From Adiantum capillus-veneris (Eukaryota > Streptophyta > Polypodiopsida > Polypodiales > Pteridaceae): DNA of 60,000 nt. How positions within the stretch are numbered: position 1 is the stretch's first letter; each line of letters opens with the position of its first letter. Under the pieces are notes generated by a model that made no database searches, was not told the origin of the DNA, and worked only from the letters and a program-made list of their open reading frames with translations. Shown one piece after another: positions 34,242 to 46,677 of this stretch. The stretch spans positions 94,803,587 to 94,863,586 of the forward strand of contig CM043966.1 in NCBI GenBank assembly GCA_014529385.2, read 5' to 3'. The translations under genes were made by a program, and so were the position numbers.

Positions 34242-36325
34242 GCTATCTGTTTCTTCTCTTTGCGGATGTGTTGTAAAGACCGTGTAATTTCTGAACTCTT
34301 AAGAAGTTCCTTCTGACTTGCTCTATGAATTAGTCGTCTATAAGTCCAATGGTGGAACACTAATAGGCTATTGGCCTTTTCTTTTCCTCCCCCATGTCTA
34401 GTGTGCTTAAAATAACCTGCTCTTGCCATGTAGTGGTTTTTTTCCATGCCTTGTGCGGACCATATTGATAGTGAGCCATATGTCTTGGCAAAATATGGAC
34501 CATGGTTGAACAATATGTGCTGCATTGAAATAAAGCAAAATGGTCAGTAGAGTACAATTTAAAATTTTGTTTTGTATACATAGAATGCGTACCCACCATG
34601 TAATGTGTGATATGTTGCCCACCCCACCCTGTAAGGTAAGCCTTTTTCCAATCCAGCAAGGCTGCTTGAAATGATGTGAGCTTACTTTGGTCCCAAGAAT
34701 GCTGCTCAACGTAATGGAAAATTTTATCAAGCGATTTCCACACGTTCGCCTTGTGATTCTGGATTGCCCCACCACCAGCATTGTCTTTAACCACTTTATG
34801 TAACTGTTTCCATTTTTTGAATAGGTTTCTCCTTTCTTCTCTATCTGAATCTTTGAGGCTAAACCCAAGAAACCTTCTTGCCTTCACTCCGCATATCGAT
34901 GCTTTCCTCAGTACCTTGTACCGACTTTGAGACATCTTAGGGTCCTCTTCGATTTTGACATTGCCTCCATGCAAACCAATGTCTAAGAGCACTCCCTCTA
35001 ATGCTTTGATCACTCTTTTCGACTCACTCTCTGGCTTTAATGTCCATGCAAAACATATGTACAAATGAACCACCTTTTCAATTATTCGACAGAGTGCATG
35101 AAGTGCACAGACATGAACTCTAATCAGAGGAATATCAAGCACTGGTTTAAAAGTTTTATCTTGAAGATGTCTGTTGGGAGCTCTATTCCATTGCACACTC
35201 TCAAGTGATTGTGCATCAGCCATGCAATATAAGCATGGATTTTCCACAACTGCTTTGTGTGTTATGTTGTACATACACTTAAGAGTCTTTAAGTCACCTT
35301 CCATGTGCCATTCCAATGTGTAGTCACCAAATCCTTCCACTGAAAGAACGGCTCCGTTTCTTTGTTCATTGATGATAGAAGGAATTTGGGTTTGACTAAA
35401 AACCCAATCGAGGATTTGAAAATTTTCCTTATCGACCTGCAGTGAAAAACGAAAACACAAAATCAACAACCAAATAATCAATATTTTTGTTATCATAGAG
35501 TGAACTAAGTATACCTGAAATGATCCTAGAGTTAGAATTTTGTTTTCTGATTGCACGCTGAAGTATCCTGGATCCTCTTTCGTTATTGATGGATCCAGAG
35601 CTCTGTTCATGAGGGTAATGGTGACTCTCTCCAGCTTCTTATTCTTCAGGACGCCGCACTCGTCGAGCTTCAAAACAAACTTGAGAACCCCACCGCACTC
35701 ATCTCGACTGATGCCAAAGAAGTGAACTGCATACCTTTGTAATGCTTCAAGATCAATGAAGAGGTTGTTGTGCTCGTTAAACTGTACCTCTCTACTGCCC
35801 TTGCCTAAGAACGTTGCTTCAATATGGAATGGTGACCCAAGTTTCTCAAACACCTCATCATTTACGTGCCGACGAGCAGCCTTTACATGTGATGGCTTTG
35901 GCAGCAATGATCCTCTTTTTTGTAGTTTATTTGAGACTTTTTAGCTAATGCTTTGAAGAGTGCCGTGTATCCCATCTGCGAGATGCCACTCTCATCAAGT
36001 ATTGCTTGCACTTCCATTGGTTCCAGCTGATTCTCGTTCACGAAGGAGGTAAGTAGCCTCCCTTTCAACTTACGAAATTTTTTCTGAGTTATCATCTCTT
36101 CAACTACTTCTTTTGGAACTAGACGGCTGTAATGCACTCCGGCATTGAAGCGTGCACCGTTTGAGTTTGGATGTAGTAAAGACCTGTCAAAAAAGCACCA
36201 TGCGTTATGATCATGTATAGGAAAGTAAGTGTATCCATTTCTTAATGAAGCACATTGAAGAAACAAACTTCGAGTTACCTTAAAGCTCGTATTCGTTTTT
36301 TCAGGCCACCACTACCAACCTTCAT
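34238..36325 (-). CDS. Transposase-like gene, four exons, one frameshift
   Basis: Minus-strand exons: 36279-36325 (MKVGSGGLKKRIRAL), 35515-36183, 34597-35436 and 34238-34519. The introns of 95, 78 and 77 bp have GT-AG ends and compatible phases. Exon 2 needs one extra A in an A-run near 35940, so it carries a single-base frameshift or an assembly error. Features in order: an N-terminal basic region; EGDLKTL with Asp at 35293-35295; CLYCM with a CxxC pair; HVCALHALCRIIEKV; HITHYM joined across the last intron to HILFNHGP; YGSLSIWSAQGMEKNHY with Glu at 34442-34444; and KHTRHGGGKEK. This succession resembles, from memory, unclassified transposase-like proteins of animals and lower plants with GDxKxL, CxxC, LHxxxR and GxEK motifs. 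The Asp and Glu are candidate catalytic residues. It probably mobilises the cluster. Confidence 0.62.
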
Positions 36326-36336
36326 GATCTCAAAAA

Positions 36337-38029
<1,693 letters not shown>

Positions 38030-38030
38030 T

Positions 38031-38042
38031 TGGTATCAGAGC
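38031..38042 (+). other. Primer binding site of element C
   Basis: TGGTATCAGAGC, one base after the LTR end, exactly matches the usual initiator tRNA-Met primer site. Confidence 0.93.
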
Positions 38043-38443
38043 ATTTGGTTTCTCTTTTCTTGCTTAAGAAGAGAGGTCCTTAAGTAGCCTATAAATGGTT
38101 GATGTTGTTAATTATAATAGAGTAATTGGAACTGGGATCTAATATTGGTTTTGTTAAGCCCACTATGTGGGGGATGGTGCACACCTTGGGAGCTTTGGAC
38201 TTAATAATGGAGTCTTTTTAGACTTGCCTACGGCATTACCATTATTGAGCCATAAGAAGTCCGAAAGGAGCTAGCCCTTGGCAACTATGCTATCTTAGAC
38301 CTACTCCTCTACTCTCTATAATTAACCACTTTTAGCCGTGGGTGTAGATACTTAAGAGCCGATTTTCAAAGGCTAAGAGGAGTGGCAACTAAGGTTTTGA
38401 ACTGCCAAAGCATACACTAAGTATAAACATAAATTTTGTTAAC

Positions 38444-39692
38444 ATGGCTGACAATAATCAAGAGAGTAGAATGAACATTGATAGCTTTGATTTTGCACAT
38501 GAAGGTGCTAATGATGATGCTCCCATGTTTGTGAATTATCTCGTCGCTAGGTTGTAGCAAGCTATGGGCAACCCTGCTTTGCAAGCCGAAGTTACTCAAC
38601 AACTTCGTGCTTATGCAATTTCCCTTCCTCTCCCAGAGGAGAGAGAGCTTAGGAGGCCTCTTGAAGAGACCCCCAAAAGAATACTCTCTCCCATTCGAGA
38701 GGAGGAATCCAAAGAGAAAGAAAGCAATGAAAGTCTAAGTTCTTCTGAAGATGTGGCTCCACGAAGACGGCGGTCTAGACGATCGCCTACTCCTCCCAAG
38801 AGGAAAAGAGCAACCTATAGTCCTTCTCCTCATCACTCTGAAAGGCAAGAGAGGAAACAAAGGAAGAAAAGGGCTAGGAAGAGGTCACCCTCTTCTCCTT
38901 CTTCTTCACCTTCCTCCTCTTCTGATGAAAGTTATGGCTATTCTCCTAGAGAATACAAGAGGGGAGGACATCGCAAATCATTTCCTGCATGGCGAAGGTC
39001 ACAAAAGCTAAAGAAGTTCAAGGAGGGAGGAAAGAGTATCTCTTTTCTCACCTACGATGGCACCTTTGGTGCTACCGACAAAGTGTTGGCCTTCATCCAG
39101 CAATTTGATGCGGCCTTTGGGGACGAGGGCTTCACAGAGTCCTCCAAGCTACGCCATGTAGCTATGCACTTCCAAAAATCAGCTCGTCAATGGTGGGCTA
39201 GCCTTCGTGGCAATGGAGAAGCCCCAAAGACATGGAAAACTCTACGAGTTTCCATCATGAAGCAATTTCTTCCAAGCGATACTAAAGATAAAGTTCTTAC
39301 CGAATGGCGCGGCTTGAAGCTTCTCTCTCATGAGTCTATCAACAAGTATGTAGACAAGTTTTGGGATTTACATCTCAAAGCTACTATCTTTCAAAAGATA
39401 GACTTTGCCGAGCAAAGACAGCAATTCTGTGCGGGATTACCTGAAGAGATGGCCGAATACATCAACTCTCAACGGCCTGGTACTATTACCGAAGTAATCC
39501 ATCACACCATGGTTGCTTCACGCATAAATTTCCATCAAGGGGCTAGACATAATGTCAAGCCCATGGAAAACAAAGATAAAAATGATGCAAAGGGGAAATC
39601 CAATGCACAAAATAATTCCCAAGGCACTTCCAACAACAACAATAACAACAACAACAATCGGTCCAAGGAGAAGGGAGTTTACAAAGTAAAAA
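38444..39692 (+). pseudogene. Gag of element C, one in-frame stop
   Basis: ATG at 38444 (MADNNQESRMNIDSFDFAH) opens a frame with a single TAG at 38555-38557, then continues from 38558 to about 39692. An acidic N-terminus is followed by a highly basic Arg/Ser-rich segment near 38750-38990 (RRRRSRRSPTPPKRKR, KKRARKRSPSSPS), then the retrotransposon gag core: FIQQFDAAFGDEG, ARQWWASLRG, VSIMKQFLPS. An Asn-rich linker lies near 39630-39660. The zinc knuckle CFKCGEQGHGYRSC (39739-39780) is in the next frame, continuous with pol, so reading must shift by -1 near 39689-39693 (GTAAAAACAAAC). The stop means full-length Gag needs readthrough or a helper. Confidence 0.88.
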
Positions 39693-39693
39693 C

Positions 39694-42600
39694 AAACTCT
39701 CTCCTGAAGAGCTTGAAGCTTTTCGCAAGGACCATAAATGTTTCAAGTGTGGGGAGCAAGGACATGGCTATCGTTCTTGCCCCAAGAAGAATACTCGCAA
39801 TGAGACTCCTAGGGCTTCCACCATCGAAGCTCCAAAAGAGGATGCTCATTGCAAAGGATCATCACTCTCCTATGCTTGGGGAAAGGTAAGAGAGCATGAT
39901 GCCTTCATCTTGTTTGACCCTGGCTCTACTCTCAACTTCATATCAATAGAGTTGGCCACCAAGTTGGGCATTCAAGCTTTTGAGATGAGAGATATAGTAA
40001 CAGCTGATGCAGCTTTCAAGGGACAACAAGCCTCCGTTACTCCCTTGATTGGGAAGTTGAGGCTTCATGTCCAAAGCTATGTCGACAAAGAAGACTTCTT
40101 CATCTCTCCTCTCCAACATCAGGATGTTATCCTAGGGGCACCATGGTTTGATCGCATGGCTGCCAACATGAAGTTCCCTGAAAGGAGAATTTACTTCACC
40201 TACAGGGGAAAGAACATGTATATAGATGCTAGTGAGCGTGGTCGCACTATTCCACTTGTAAATCCTCTTTCTTTTGATAAATCAATGAAGAGCTCAGTTT
40301 CTGCGTACATGATTTATGTCAAAGAGTCTCTAAAAGCTAATAATGTTTCATCAAATGAAAATGATAGGAATCAAGAAGAGTTAGACTTGTCTACTTTTCT
40401 AAAAGGATTCCAAGATGTGTTCATCGATGATATCCCTATGGACCTACCTCCAAAACGAGGGGATGATGACCATCGTATTGAGCTCCTTCCAGGAAGCTCA
40501 CCGCCTAACAAACCTCCTTATCGAGTCTCACAAGCTCAACAAGAGGAGATTATGAGGCAAGTACAGGAATTGGTAGACAAAGGGATGGTGAGGCCTAGTT
40601 CCTCTCCCTTTTGTTCTCTAGTCCTTTTAGTGCAAAAGAAAGATGGTACATACCGTATGTGTGTGGACTATGGAGCACTAAACCATATCACTATCAAAAA
40701 CAGATTTCCCGTGCCTCGGGTAGAAGATCTGTTTGATAAGCTACAAGGCTCTACCTACTTCAGTAGGATTGACCTTAAGAGTGGCTATCATCAAATAAGG
40801 ATAGTGGATGAAGATATCCTAAAGACCGCGTTTCGCACAACATTTGGTCTTTATGAATATCTAGTCATGCCTTTTGGCTTGACTAATGCACCAGCTACTT
40901 TCAATCGTCTCATGGAGAAAATTTTTAGACCATATTGTAAATTCACTGGAGTGTTCTTTGATGATATCATCATCTACTCCAAATCTTTAGAGGAACATAA
41001 GCAACATCTCCAAGTGATTTTTCAAGCCTTGAGGGAAAACAAACTTTTTCTCAACCAAAAGAAAAGTGAATTCTTCCTTCAAGAGATTCAATATCTGGGT
41101 CATATTATCTCTCACGATGGTATTCATATGGATCCATCAAAGTTAGAGGTAATAAAATCATTGCCTAACCCAAGGAATCTACATGAGCTAAGAAGCTTTA
41201 TTGGTATGTGTGCATACTATAGACGCTTCATAGCAAAATTATCTCAAGTAGCAGGACCACTACACGACTTAACAAAGAAGAACGTTAAGTTTCTATGGAC
41301 TGCTAAGGAGCAAAATTCTTTTGAAAAACTCAAAGAGAAGCTTACTTCCCAACCAGTCCTCGTGCTTCCGGATCTCTCAAAACCATTTGAGGTCCAATGT
41401 GATGCTTGTGGTGATTGCCTTGGAGGGGTTTTGCTTCAAGAAGGGCATGCCATAGCATATGAGAGCCGAAGGCTCAATAGTGATGAACGAGTCTTGGGCA
41501 TTTATGAGAAAGAGCTTTTAGTTGTTCTACATGCCCTAGATACATGGAAGCACTACCTATTGGGGACTCCATTTATCCTACGAACAGACCACCAAAGTCT
41601 CAAGTATTTCATGACGCAAACCAAACTTTCCGACAAAAAAATGAGGTGGGCAAATTTTCTTTCGCAATTTAATTTCCATATTGCTCACATAGCTGGTAAG
41701 CACAATCAAGTTGCCGATGCACTTTCACAACGACCAAAAGCTAATGCGGTGTCTATAGCTACTCACAATGATCTATCCTCTATGATAGATGAGTATGCTA
41801 CTGACCCTGACTTTAGAGACATAATGTCAGCCCTTGCTTTGGGGAAGAAAGAGGAACCATTCACCTTGCAGAATGGTTATCTTCTCCACGGAAATAGGCT
41901 ATGTGTTACCCATTCCCTTCGTGATAAGGTTATGTATGAATCCCATGCTCCTCCATATGCAGGGCATAGAGGTATTCAACCTACTCTCCGAGGAGTAGAG
42001 ATGTATTTCTATTGGCCTACCATGAAAGTGGACATACAAGAGTATGTTTCAAAATGTGTAGTATGCCAAAAGACCAAGTATGATAGAGGGAAGCAACCTG
42101 GATTACTCCAGCCATTGCCTATTCCAAATTCACCATGGGAGAGTATATCCATGGATTTCATCTTTGGATTACCCAAGTCTATCCATGGGAATACAGGAAT
42201 ATGGACAATAGTCGACAGGTTTAGCAAGCAAGCACATTTTATTCCTGTCAAAAAGACTATTAAGGCACATCAAATGGCAACTCTCTTCATATCTCAGATT
42301 TTCAAGCACCATGGATTACCCACATCCATCGTGTCAGATAGAGATCCTAGAATGACCAGTAATTTCTGGAAAGGTCTCTTTGAAAATCTAGGAACAAGAT
42401 TGAATTTCTCTTCGGCCTATCACCCACAAACGGATGGCCAAAGTGACATAGCCAATCTTACGATACTCGATCTACTCAAGACTTATGTTACCGAAGTAGA
42501 TCAACGCTCACAATGGGAAAAATATTTACCTCTAGTAGAGTATGCCTACAATAATACTGTACATACTTCTACGGGGAAAGCACCTTTCGAGATCATAGAG

Positions 42601-43233
42601 GGAAGACCTAAAAGTCCCTTGCTACTCAAAGTACATGGGAAGATCTTCGCCGCCGATGAGTATAGCCGTGACCTACAAGAATCTTTTCAAAAGATTAGGG
42701 AGGCTATAGCCATCTCTCAACAAAGGCAAAAAGTTGCTGCTGATAAACACAGAAGAGCCTTAATTTTCAAAGAAAATGATTGGGTCTTACTCAAGTTTCC
42801 TAAGGCTCGATTAAGGCAAACGACGGGCAAAAATCCTACGGGCCATCAAAAGTATTATGCTAAACTAGCAAAAAGATACTATGGTCCTTTCCAAATCTTG
42901 AAGCCCATCAATGAGACGGCTTATCAACTCAAGTTGCCCAACCATTGGCTTATACACAATGCCTTTCATGTCAGCCTACTTAAGCCCTACAAAGGAGAGC
43001 CACCAACTGAACCAATTATTGAAGACCCTCTCGAAGTTGAAGACCAAGAAGAGGTGCTACAACCTGAAGCTGTCCTTCGGCATGAAGACAAGGTACTACG
43101 ACATGGTAAGATAATCCGACGGTATCTTATTAAGTTCAAAAATTATCCTTTTGAAGATGCTAAATGGATGCAAGGAGTACAACTTAAGGATAGTATGAAC
43201 CTTGTCAATACTTACAATGCTACATTAGAGTAA
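39694..43233 (+). CDS. Pol of element C: protease, RT, RNase H, integrase, chromodomain
   Basis: One open frame of about 1180 codons. The zinc knuckle is at 39739-39780. Protease LFDPGS has Asp at 39916-39918. Reverse transcriptase spans about 40560-41100 (CVDYGALN, RIDLKSGYHQI, VMPFGLTNAPATF) with FFDD at 40954-40965. RNase H spans about 41390-41740, first Asp at 41401-41403, with YEKELLVVLHAL and LRTDHQSLKY. Integrase begins with an HHCC zinc domain at about 41940-42060 (CVVCQKTKYDR); core Asp residues are at 42154-42156 and 42337-42339. The expected Glu in the HPQTDGQ block is Asp (42445-42447). After LPLVEYAYNN and IHNAFHVSLLKPY comes a chromodomain near 43075-43190 (YLIKFKNYPFEDAKWM). 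Order and chromodomain identify a chromovirus. The Glu-to-Asp change may weaken integration. Confidence 0.95.
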   Translation, partial: KLSPEELEAFRKDHKCFKCGEQGHGYRSCPKKNTRNETPRASTIEAPKEDAHCKGSSLSYAWGKVREHDAFILFDPGSTLNFISIELATKLGIQAFEMRDIVTADAAFKGQQASVTPLIGKLRLHVQSYVDKEDFFISPLQHQDVILGAPWFDRMAANMKFPERRIYFTYRGKNMYIDASERGRTIPLVNPLSFDKSMKSSVSAYMIYVKESLKANNVSSNENDRNQEELDLSTFLKGFQDVFIDDIPMDLPPKRGDDDHRIELLPGSSPPNKPPYRVSQAQQEEIMRQVQELVDKGMVRPSSSPFCSLVLLVQKKDGTYRMCVDYGALNHITIKNRFPVPRVEDLFDKLQGSTYFSRIDLKSGYHQIRIVDEDILKTAFRTTFGLYEYLVMPFGLTNAPATFNRLMEKIFRPYCKFTGVFFDDIIIYSKSLEEHKQHLQVIFQALRENKLFLNQKKSEFFLQEIQYLGHIISHDGIHMDPSKLEVIKSLPNPRNLHELRSFIGMCAYYRRFIAKLSQVAGPLHDLTKKNVKFLWTAKEQNSFEKLKEKLTSQPVLVLPDLSKPFEVQCDACGDCLGGVLLQEGHAIAYESRRLNSDERVLGIYEKELLVVLHALDTWKHYLLGTPFILRTDHQSLKYFMTQTKLSDKKMRWANFLSQFNFHIAHIAGKHNQVADALSQRPKANAVSIATHNDLSSMIDEYATDPDFRDIMSALALGKKEEPFTLQNGYLLHGNRLCVTHSLRDKVMYESHAPPYAGHRGIQPTLRGVEMYFYWPTMKVDIQEYVSKCVVCQKTKYDRGKQPGLLQPLPIPNSPWESISMDFIFGLPKSIHGNTGIWTIVDRFSKQAHFIPVKKTIKAHQMATLFISQIFKHHGLPTSIVSDRDPRMTSNFWKGLFENLGTRLNFSSAYHPQTDGQSDIANLTILDLLKTYVTEVDQRSQWEKYLPLVEYAYNNTVHTSTGKAPFEIIEGRPKSPLLLKVHGKIFAADEYSRDLQESFQKIREAIAISQQRQKVAADKHRRALIFKENDWVLLKFPKARLRQTTGKNPTGHQKYYAKLAKRYYGPFQILKPINETAYQLKLPNHWLIHNAFHVSLLKPYKGEPPTEPIIEDPLEVEDQEEVLQPEAVLRHEDKVLRHGKIIRRYLIKFKNYPFEDAKWMQGVQLKDSMNLVNTYNATLE

Positions 43234-43581
43234 GCAAATGTACAACTCTCTTTTAAATGACTCATGTTTTTGTCTTAGAAGACTAATCCTCTTTTTAATT
43301 GTGCACAAATTTAACTAGTATGCATGCTTAGAATCATGTTTGTGATGACGACATCTCTCAAACACCAAGTAGAATTTGTCACTCTACTTTGGGAGAATGA
43401 AATGGACTAAAGAGCAGACATGCTTGCGGCAGCTATGTCTCCCAAGCACCAAATGGATTAGTCATCCATCTTGGAAAGATGTCGTAGGGTAAAAAAGGGA
43501 TCCTCTACCCGCTAAGTACGATTGACTAATGACTAAGGCTTTATCTCTTCTACCTCATAGTCGAGGAAGACTATGATTTCA
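43234..43581 (+). other. 3' untranslated region of element C
   Basis: Non-coding spacer between pol and the polypurine tract. It has two similar segments, CTCAAACACCAAGTAGAATTTGTC and a second version (CCCAAGCACCAAATGGATTAGTC), near 43357 and 43440. Confidence 0.6.
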
Positions 43582-43593
43582 AGAGAGAGGTAA
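43582..43593 (+). other. Polypurine tract of element C
   Basis: AGAGAGAGGTAA immediately precedes TGTCATAAAATC. This position, not 43626, is where a gypsy LTR would be expected to start, so the true LTR is probably 32 bp longer than the part shared with the left LTR. Confidence 0.65.
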
Positions 43594-45071
43594 TGTCATA
43601 AAATCTAATATCTAACCAACCCAAATGATTTTCTCATATTAAATTGATCACTTAATGTGGGAGAATAAATGGGAACAAGTGTTAAGATATAGATATGTGC
43701 TTATAGATCTATCTCAACACGGGGCCAATAGTAAAGGGGCCCAAATGGGAGATGGTCTATCAAGAGCAAGGCTAACCAATGGAGCATAAGACCTTAGGGT
43801 TAACTTCATTGAAGACCTCCAATAATGTGTGTAAAAGTCCTTTGACCTTAGGTAAGCTAGGGCTGAGCTTGAGGTGGGAACCCGGCCCAAGCTCGAGGTG
43901 CTTGTCGTGCTTGAGGTGCTTGTCATGCTTGAGGTTCTTGATTAAGATGCTTGAGGTGCTTGACTGGCTCCATGCTTGAGGTGCTTGACTTGGTGCATGC
44001 TTAAGGTGCTTGAGGTGCCTTGAGAAGCTTGCCTGAGATGCTTGTGGGAACACCCCCTACTTCAAGTGCTTAGTCATGCTTGATGACTAAGGGGCTTGCT
44101 CGTTTCCCTCATGGTGTGCCTGAAGTCTATTGGTTGGCCACCCAAGGGGTCCAATGATAATTTAGGATATTTAATTAATTGATTTTGCATTTATCAAGTC
44201 CTCTCTCTCAAAGGGGAAAGGGGGACACTTGTCCCAAGGCTACCCATGTTGCTTGTAATGGCTCCTGCTTGTGATTGGCTAGGCCTGGAGGGGTCCAATG
44301 AGCTTCAAGCATGAGCTACAAGGGGGGGTCGACCCAAGCAAGCTAGGGGGGTGCTTAGGGGGTATACTCACCCACACACACTCACAAACACTCTCATTGT
44401 GTACTATGCAAAGTGCAAGAGCTCCCTCTCCTTCTCCAAGCAAGTAGAGGTTGAGAGCCTACACCAACACTCTTGGCTATGGAGTGCAAATCCATCCAAG
44501 AGCCATGATTCAATGCTTGAGCTTGCCATCTATTTCTTCTTCATTACTATGCTATTATGTATGCTAGCACAAGAGTTATGATAAGTGAGGAACTAGCTCT
44601 TTCTCGTATGAAATGTTTCTTCTTCCTCTTCCCTACCCTCATTCCCTGCTAGATCTCTCCACCTTCGAAGGTGTTTGAGGTCTTGGGACTGAGGCTTGGT
44701 ATAGTTAAAGCTTTCTTCAAGTTTAGGTTATGCTATGATGGTGATGCATGAAGCTTTCCATCTTCATTGCTTCACCTAGGTCACAAGGAACACAAAGAAT
44801 GTATTGTAACAAGTCTCTCTTTATGGGAGAAATCATAATACAAATGCCTATTGGAGGGGGGACCGGCTCCACATAAATCCGGTCCTCAACTGTTGTCATG
44901 TTCTCTAAATTCTCTCTCTTGCAAAAGTATTGTCCATGCCAAGTTAACTAATTGCTATAATTATGTTGCTATCTTCAATTATGTCTATCCGCTATGCTCA
45001 CAAAATCATTTCTTGAAAATACTCTCATTAAATTCCGCTACTCTCAAATTGAATAGGCAAATTCCATTACA
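43594..45071 (+). repeat. 3' LTR of element C
   Basis: About 1478 bp from TGTCAT to CCATTACA; the part from 43626 onwards matches the left LTR at about 99% apart from the missing G-run and AC tract. Confidence 0.9.
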
Positions 45072-45372
45072 AGAAATGGAAGATCCATAATGCATTCCAT
45101 GTGAGCCTATTGAGGCCCTTTGTTGGAGAAGTGCCATAAGAGATGGTTCAAGAAAAACAGCTTGAAGTCGAGGAATTGGACGGAATTATGATTCCTGAGC
45201 AAATTCTTGCCCATAAAGACAAGAAAGTCAAAGGACAGGTTGCAAGATGATTTTTGGTGAAGTTTAAGAACTATTCACCAATGGATGTCAAATGGATGAA
45301 AGAGGTTGAATTGGCTGATTCACCTCAATTGTTGCAACTTTACAAAAAGGCTTTCCTATTAATGTACTGTAC
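45072..45372 (+). pseudogene. gypsy chromodomain fragment, probably gypsy B type
   Basis: Begins abruptly at the element C LTR with WKIHNAFHVSLLRPF, then ILAHKDKKVKG and FLVKFKNYSPMDVKWMKEV, a chromodomain like that of element C (YLIKFKNYPFEDAKWM) but clearly another family. Stops interrupt it (TAA near 45136, TGA near 45250). About 80 codons that should precede it are missing relative to the gypsy B integrase ending at 24425. It may be the displaced end of gypsy B, which has the same orientation. Confidence 0.75.
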
Positions 45373-45749
45373 AACTTTATAGTGCACTACATTTCAATAA
45401 TGTAAAGAATCAAAATTGCAATTTGCTATCATTGAATGAATATTATTGCTTTGAAGTTGTATTTGTTACACTTCAATAGAATGATTATACATGTTGTGAT
45501 TTTGTGTTGCATCCGGAAGCATGTATATTAAAGGCTGCAAGTAAGCATATTTGAGTACATTTATGTGAGGCTTGAACTTGCAATGGCACAAATGGTAGTG
45601 GGGAATTCCTATCATTGTCCTATCACTGTCCTCTATTATCCGATGGCAAGTGATACATGCGATGACACCAATAACCTACAGAATCTTGTTATCGTCCCGT
45701 GTCATTCGTTAGAATGTGTGATATGCAATCAAGGTCACTTTCTTCTTTT
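45373..45749 (+). other. Retroelement 3' region
   Basis: AT-rich, non-coding DNA between the chromodomain fragment and the LTR-like start. This is the expected 3' untranslated region of a gypsy element. Confidence 0.45.
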
Positions 45750-46372
45750 AAGAGGGGGGTATGTCACCAGGAGGTGATGTTTTTACAGTTTCTTTTCCTA
45801 TTTATATATCTATATAAATTTTCTTTTCTTTTTCTTTGTTGCTGTTGCTTTCCCCCAGAATTCTCTTGGAACAAGCTTGGACCATTGCATGGCCAGATAA
45901 AGATAGCCATTGGGACTTTGGACTAATGGTCTATCTGAGCCTTAGAACTGCCATTGAAGAACTGGATCAAGACTGTATGCTTCGCACTGAATATTATGCA
46001 GGACAGAGTGCCTGACCGGACATGAAGGTGCACACTCGTAAATGGACACCAACTTGAAGTCATTGTATATGTGCCACAATATATTTTCATATGTGGTCAC
46101 ATTTATGAATGATGGTCAGAAGACCCAAGGGAATGCAATAAAAGTGATCCCTAAAATATAAGGACTTACTATTTATAGACCTTGACATATATTTGCGTCA
46201 TTGGTTCCAAAATAACAAGAGGAACATTTTATTACTCTGTCGTCAAGTAAACTGACACACCGGTTAAGATATTTTTAGACCGGTAGGATCCAAGCGGGAA
46301 AACAATTGCATGAGTGCCATTTGGCACAATTCAATGCATTTACTAGATACGGAGGGACCAGAGCTTGCCTAT
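45750..46372 (+). repeat. Polypurine tract and truncated LTR
   Basis: AAGAGGGGGGTA at 45750-45761 is followed by TGTCACCAGGAGGTGATG, comparable with 16228-16253. The LTR end is not recognisable; the next element's LTR boundary lies near 46373. Confidence 0.5.
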
Positions 46373-46602
46373 TGTTGTTGGAATTAGGGTTGCAAAGAAA
46401 CATACACAGCTTGGAGAAGATGAAGAAAGCTCAAGGCACACAATAGAGAGTGTGTTGCTTAGTGCAATGGGAAAGATTGATAGCCCTAGAGTGATGGGCG
46501 TATATACAATGCACGGGTGAAAAAAAACTCCTAAAGAGTGAAAAAATGCCCCGACGGTCCTACTATGTTCACACACATCACTACCACATGTATATGGTAA
46601 CA
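46373..46602 (-). repeat. Probable 3' LTR of the minus-strand copia A fragment
   Basis: On the minus strand a G-run (CCAGGGGGGATT) about 70 bp after the pol stop is followed by TGTTACCATATAC at 46602. The LTR would end ...CCAACA at 46376 or ACAACA at 46373, giving TGTT/AACA termini and a length near 230 bp. No second LTR remains for comparison. Confidence 0.5.
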
Positions 46603-46677
46603 AATCCCCCCTGGAGTGATGCGGTGAATGAGAGCTGGCACATGAGTAAAGGGAAGTGCCATGCCTTGAGGACATGA

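Noticed and set aside
42009-42251. Minus-strand frame within element C
   Set aside because: Shadow of the intact integrase frame on the other strand.
46343-46675. Minus-strand 110-aa protein
   Set aside because: It overlaps the polypurine tract and LTR of the copia A fragment and is out of frame with pol.
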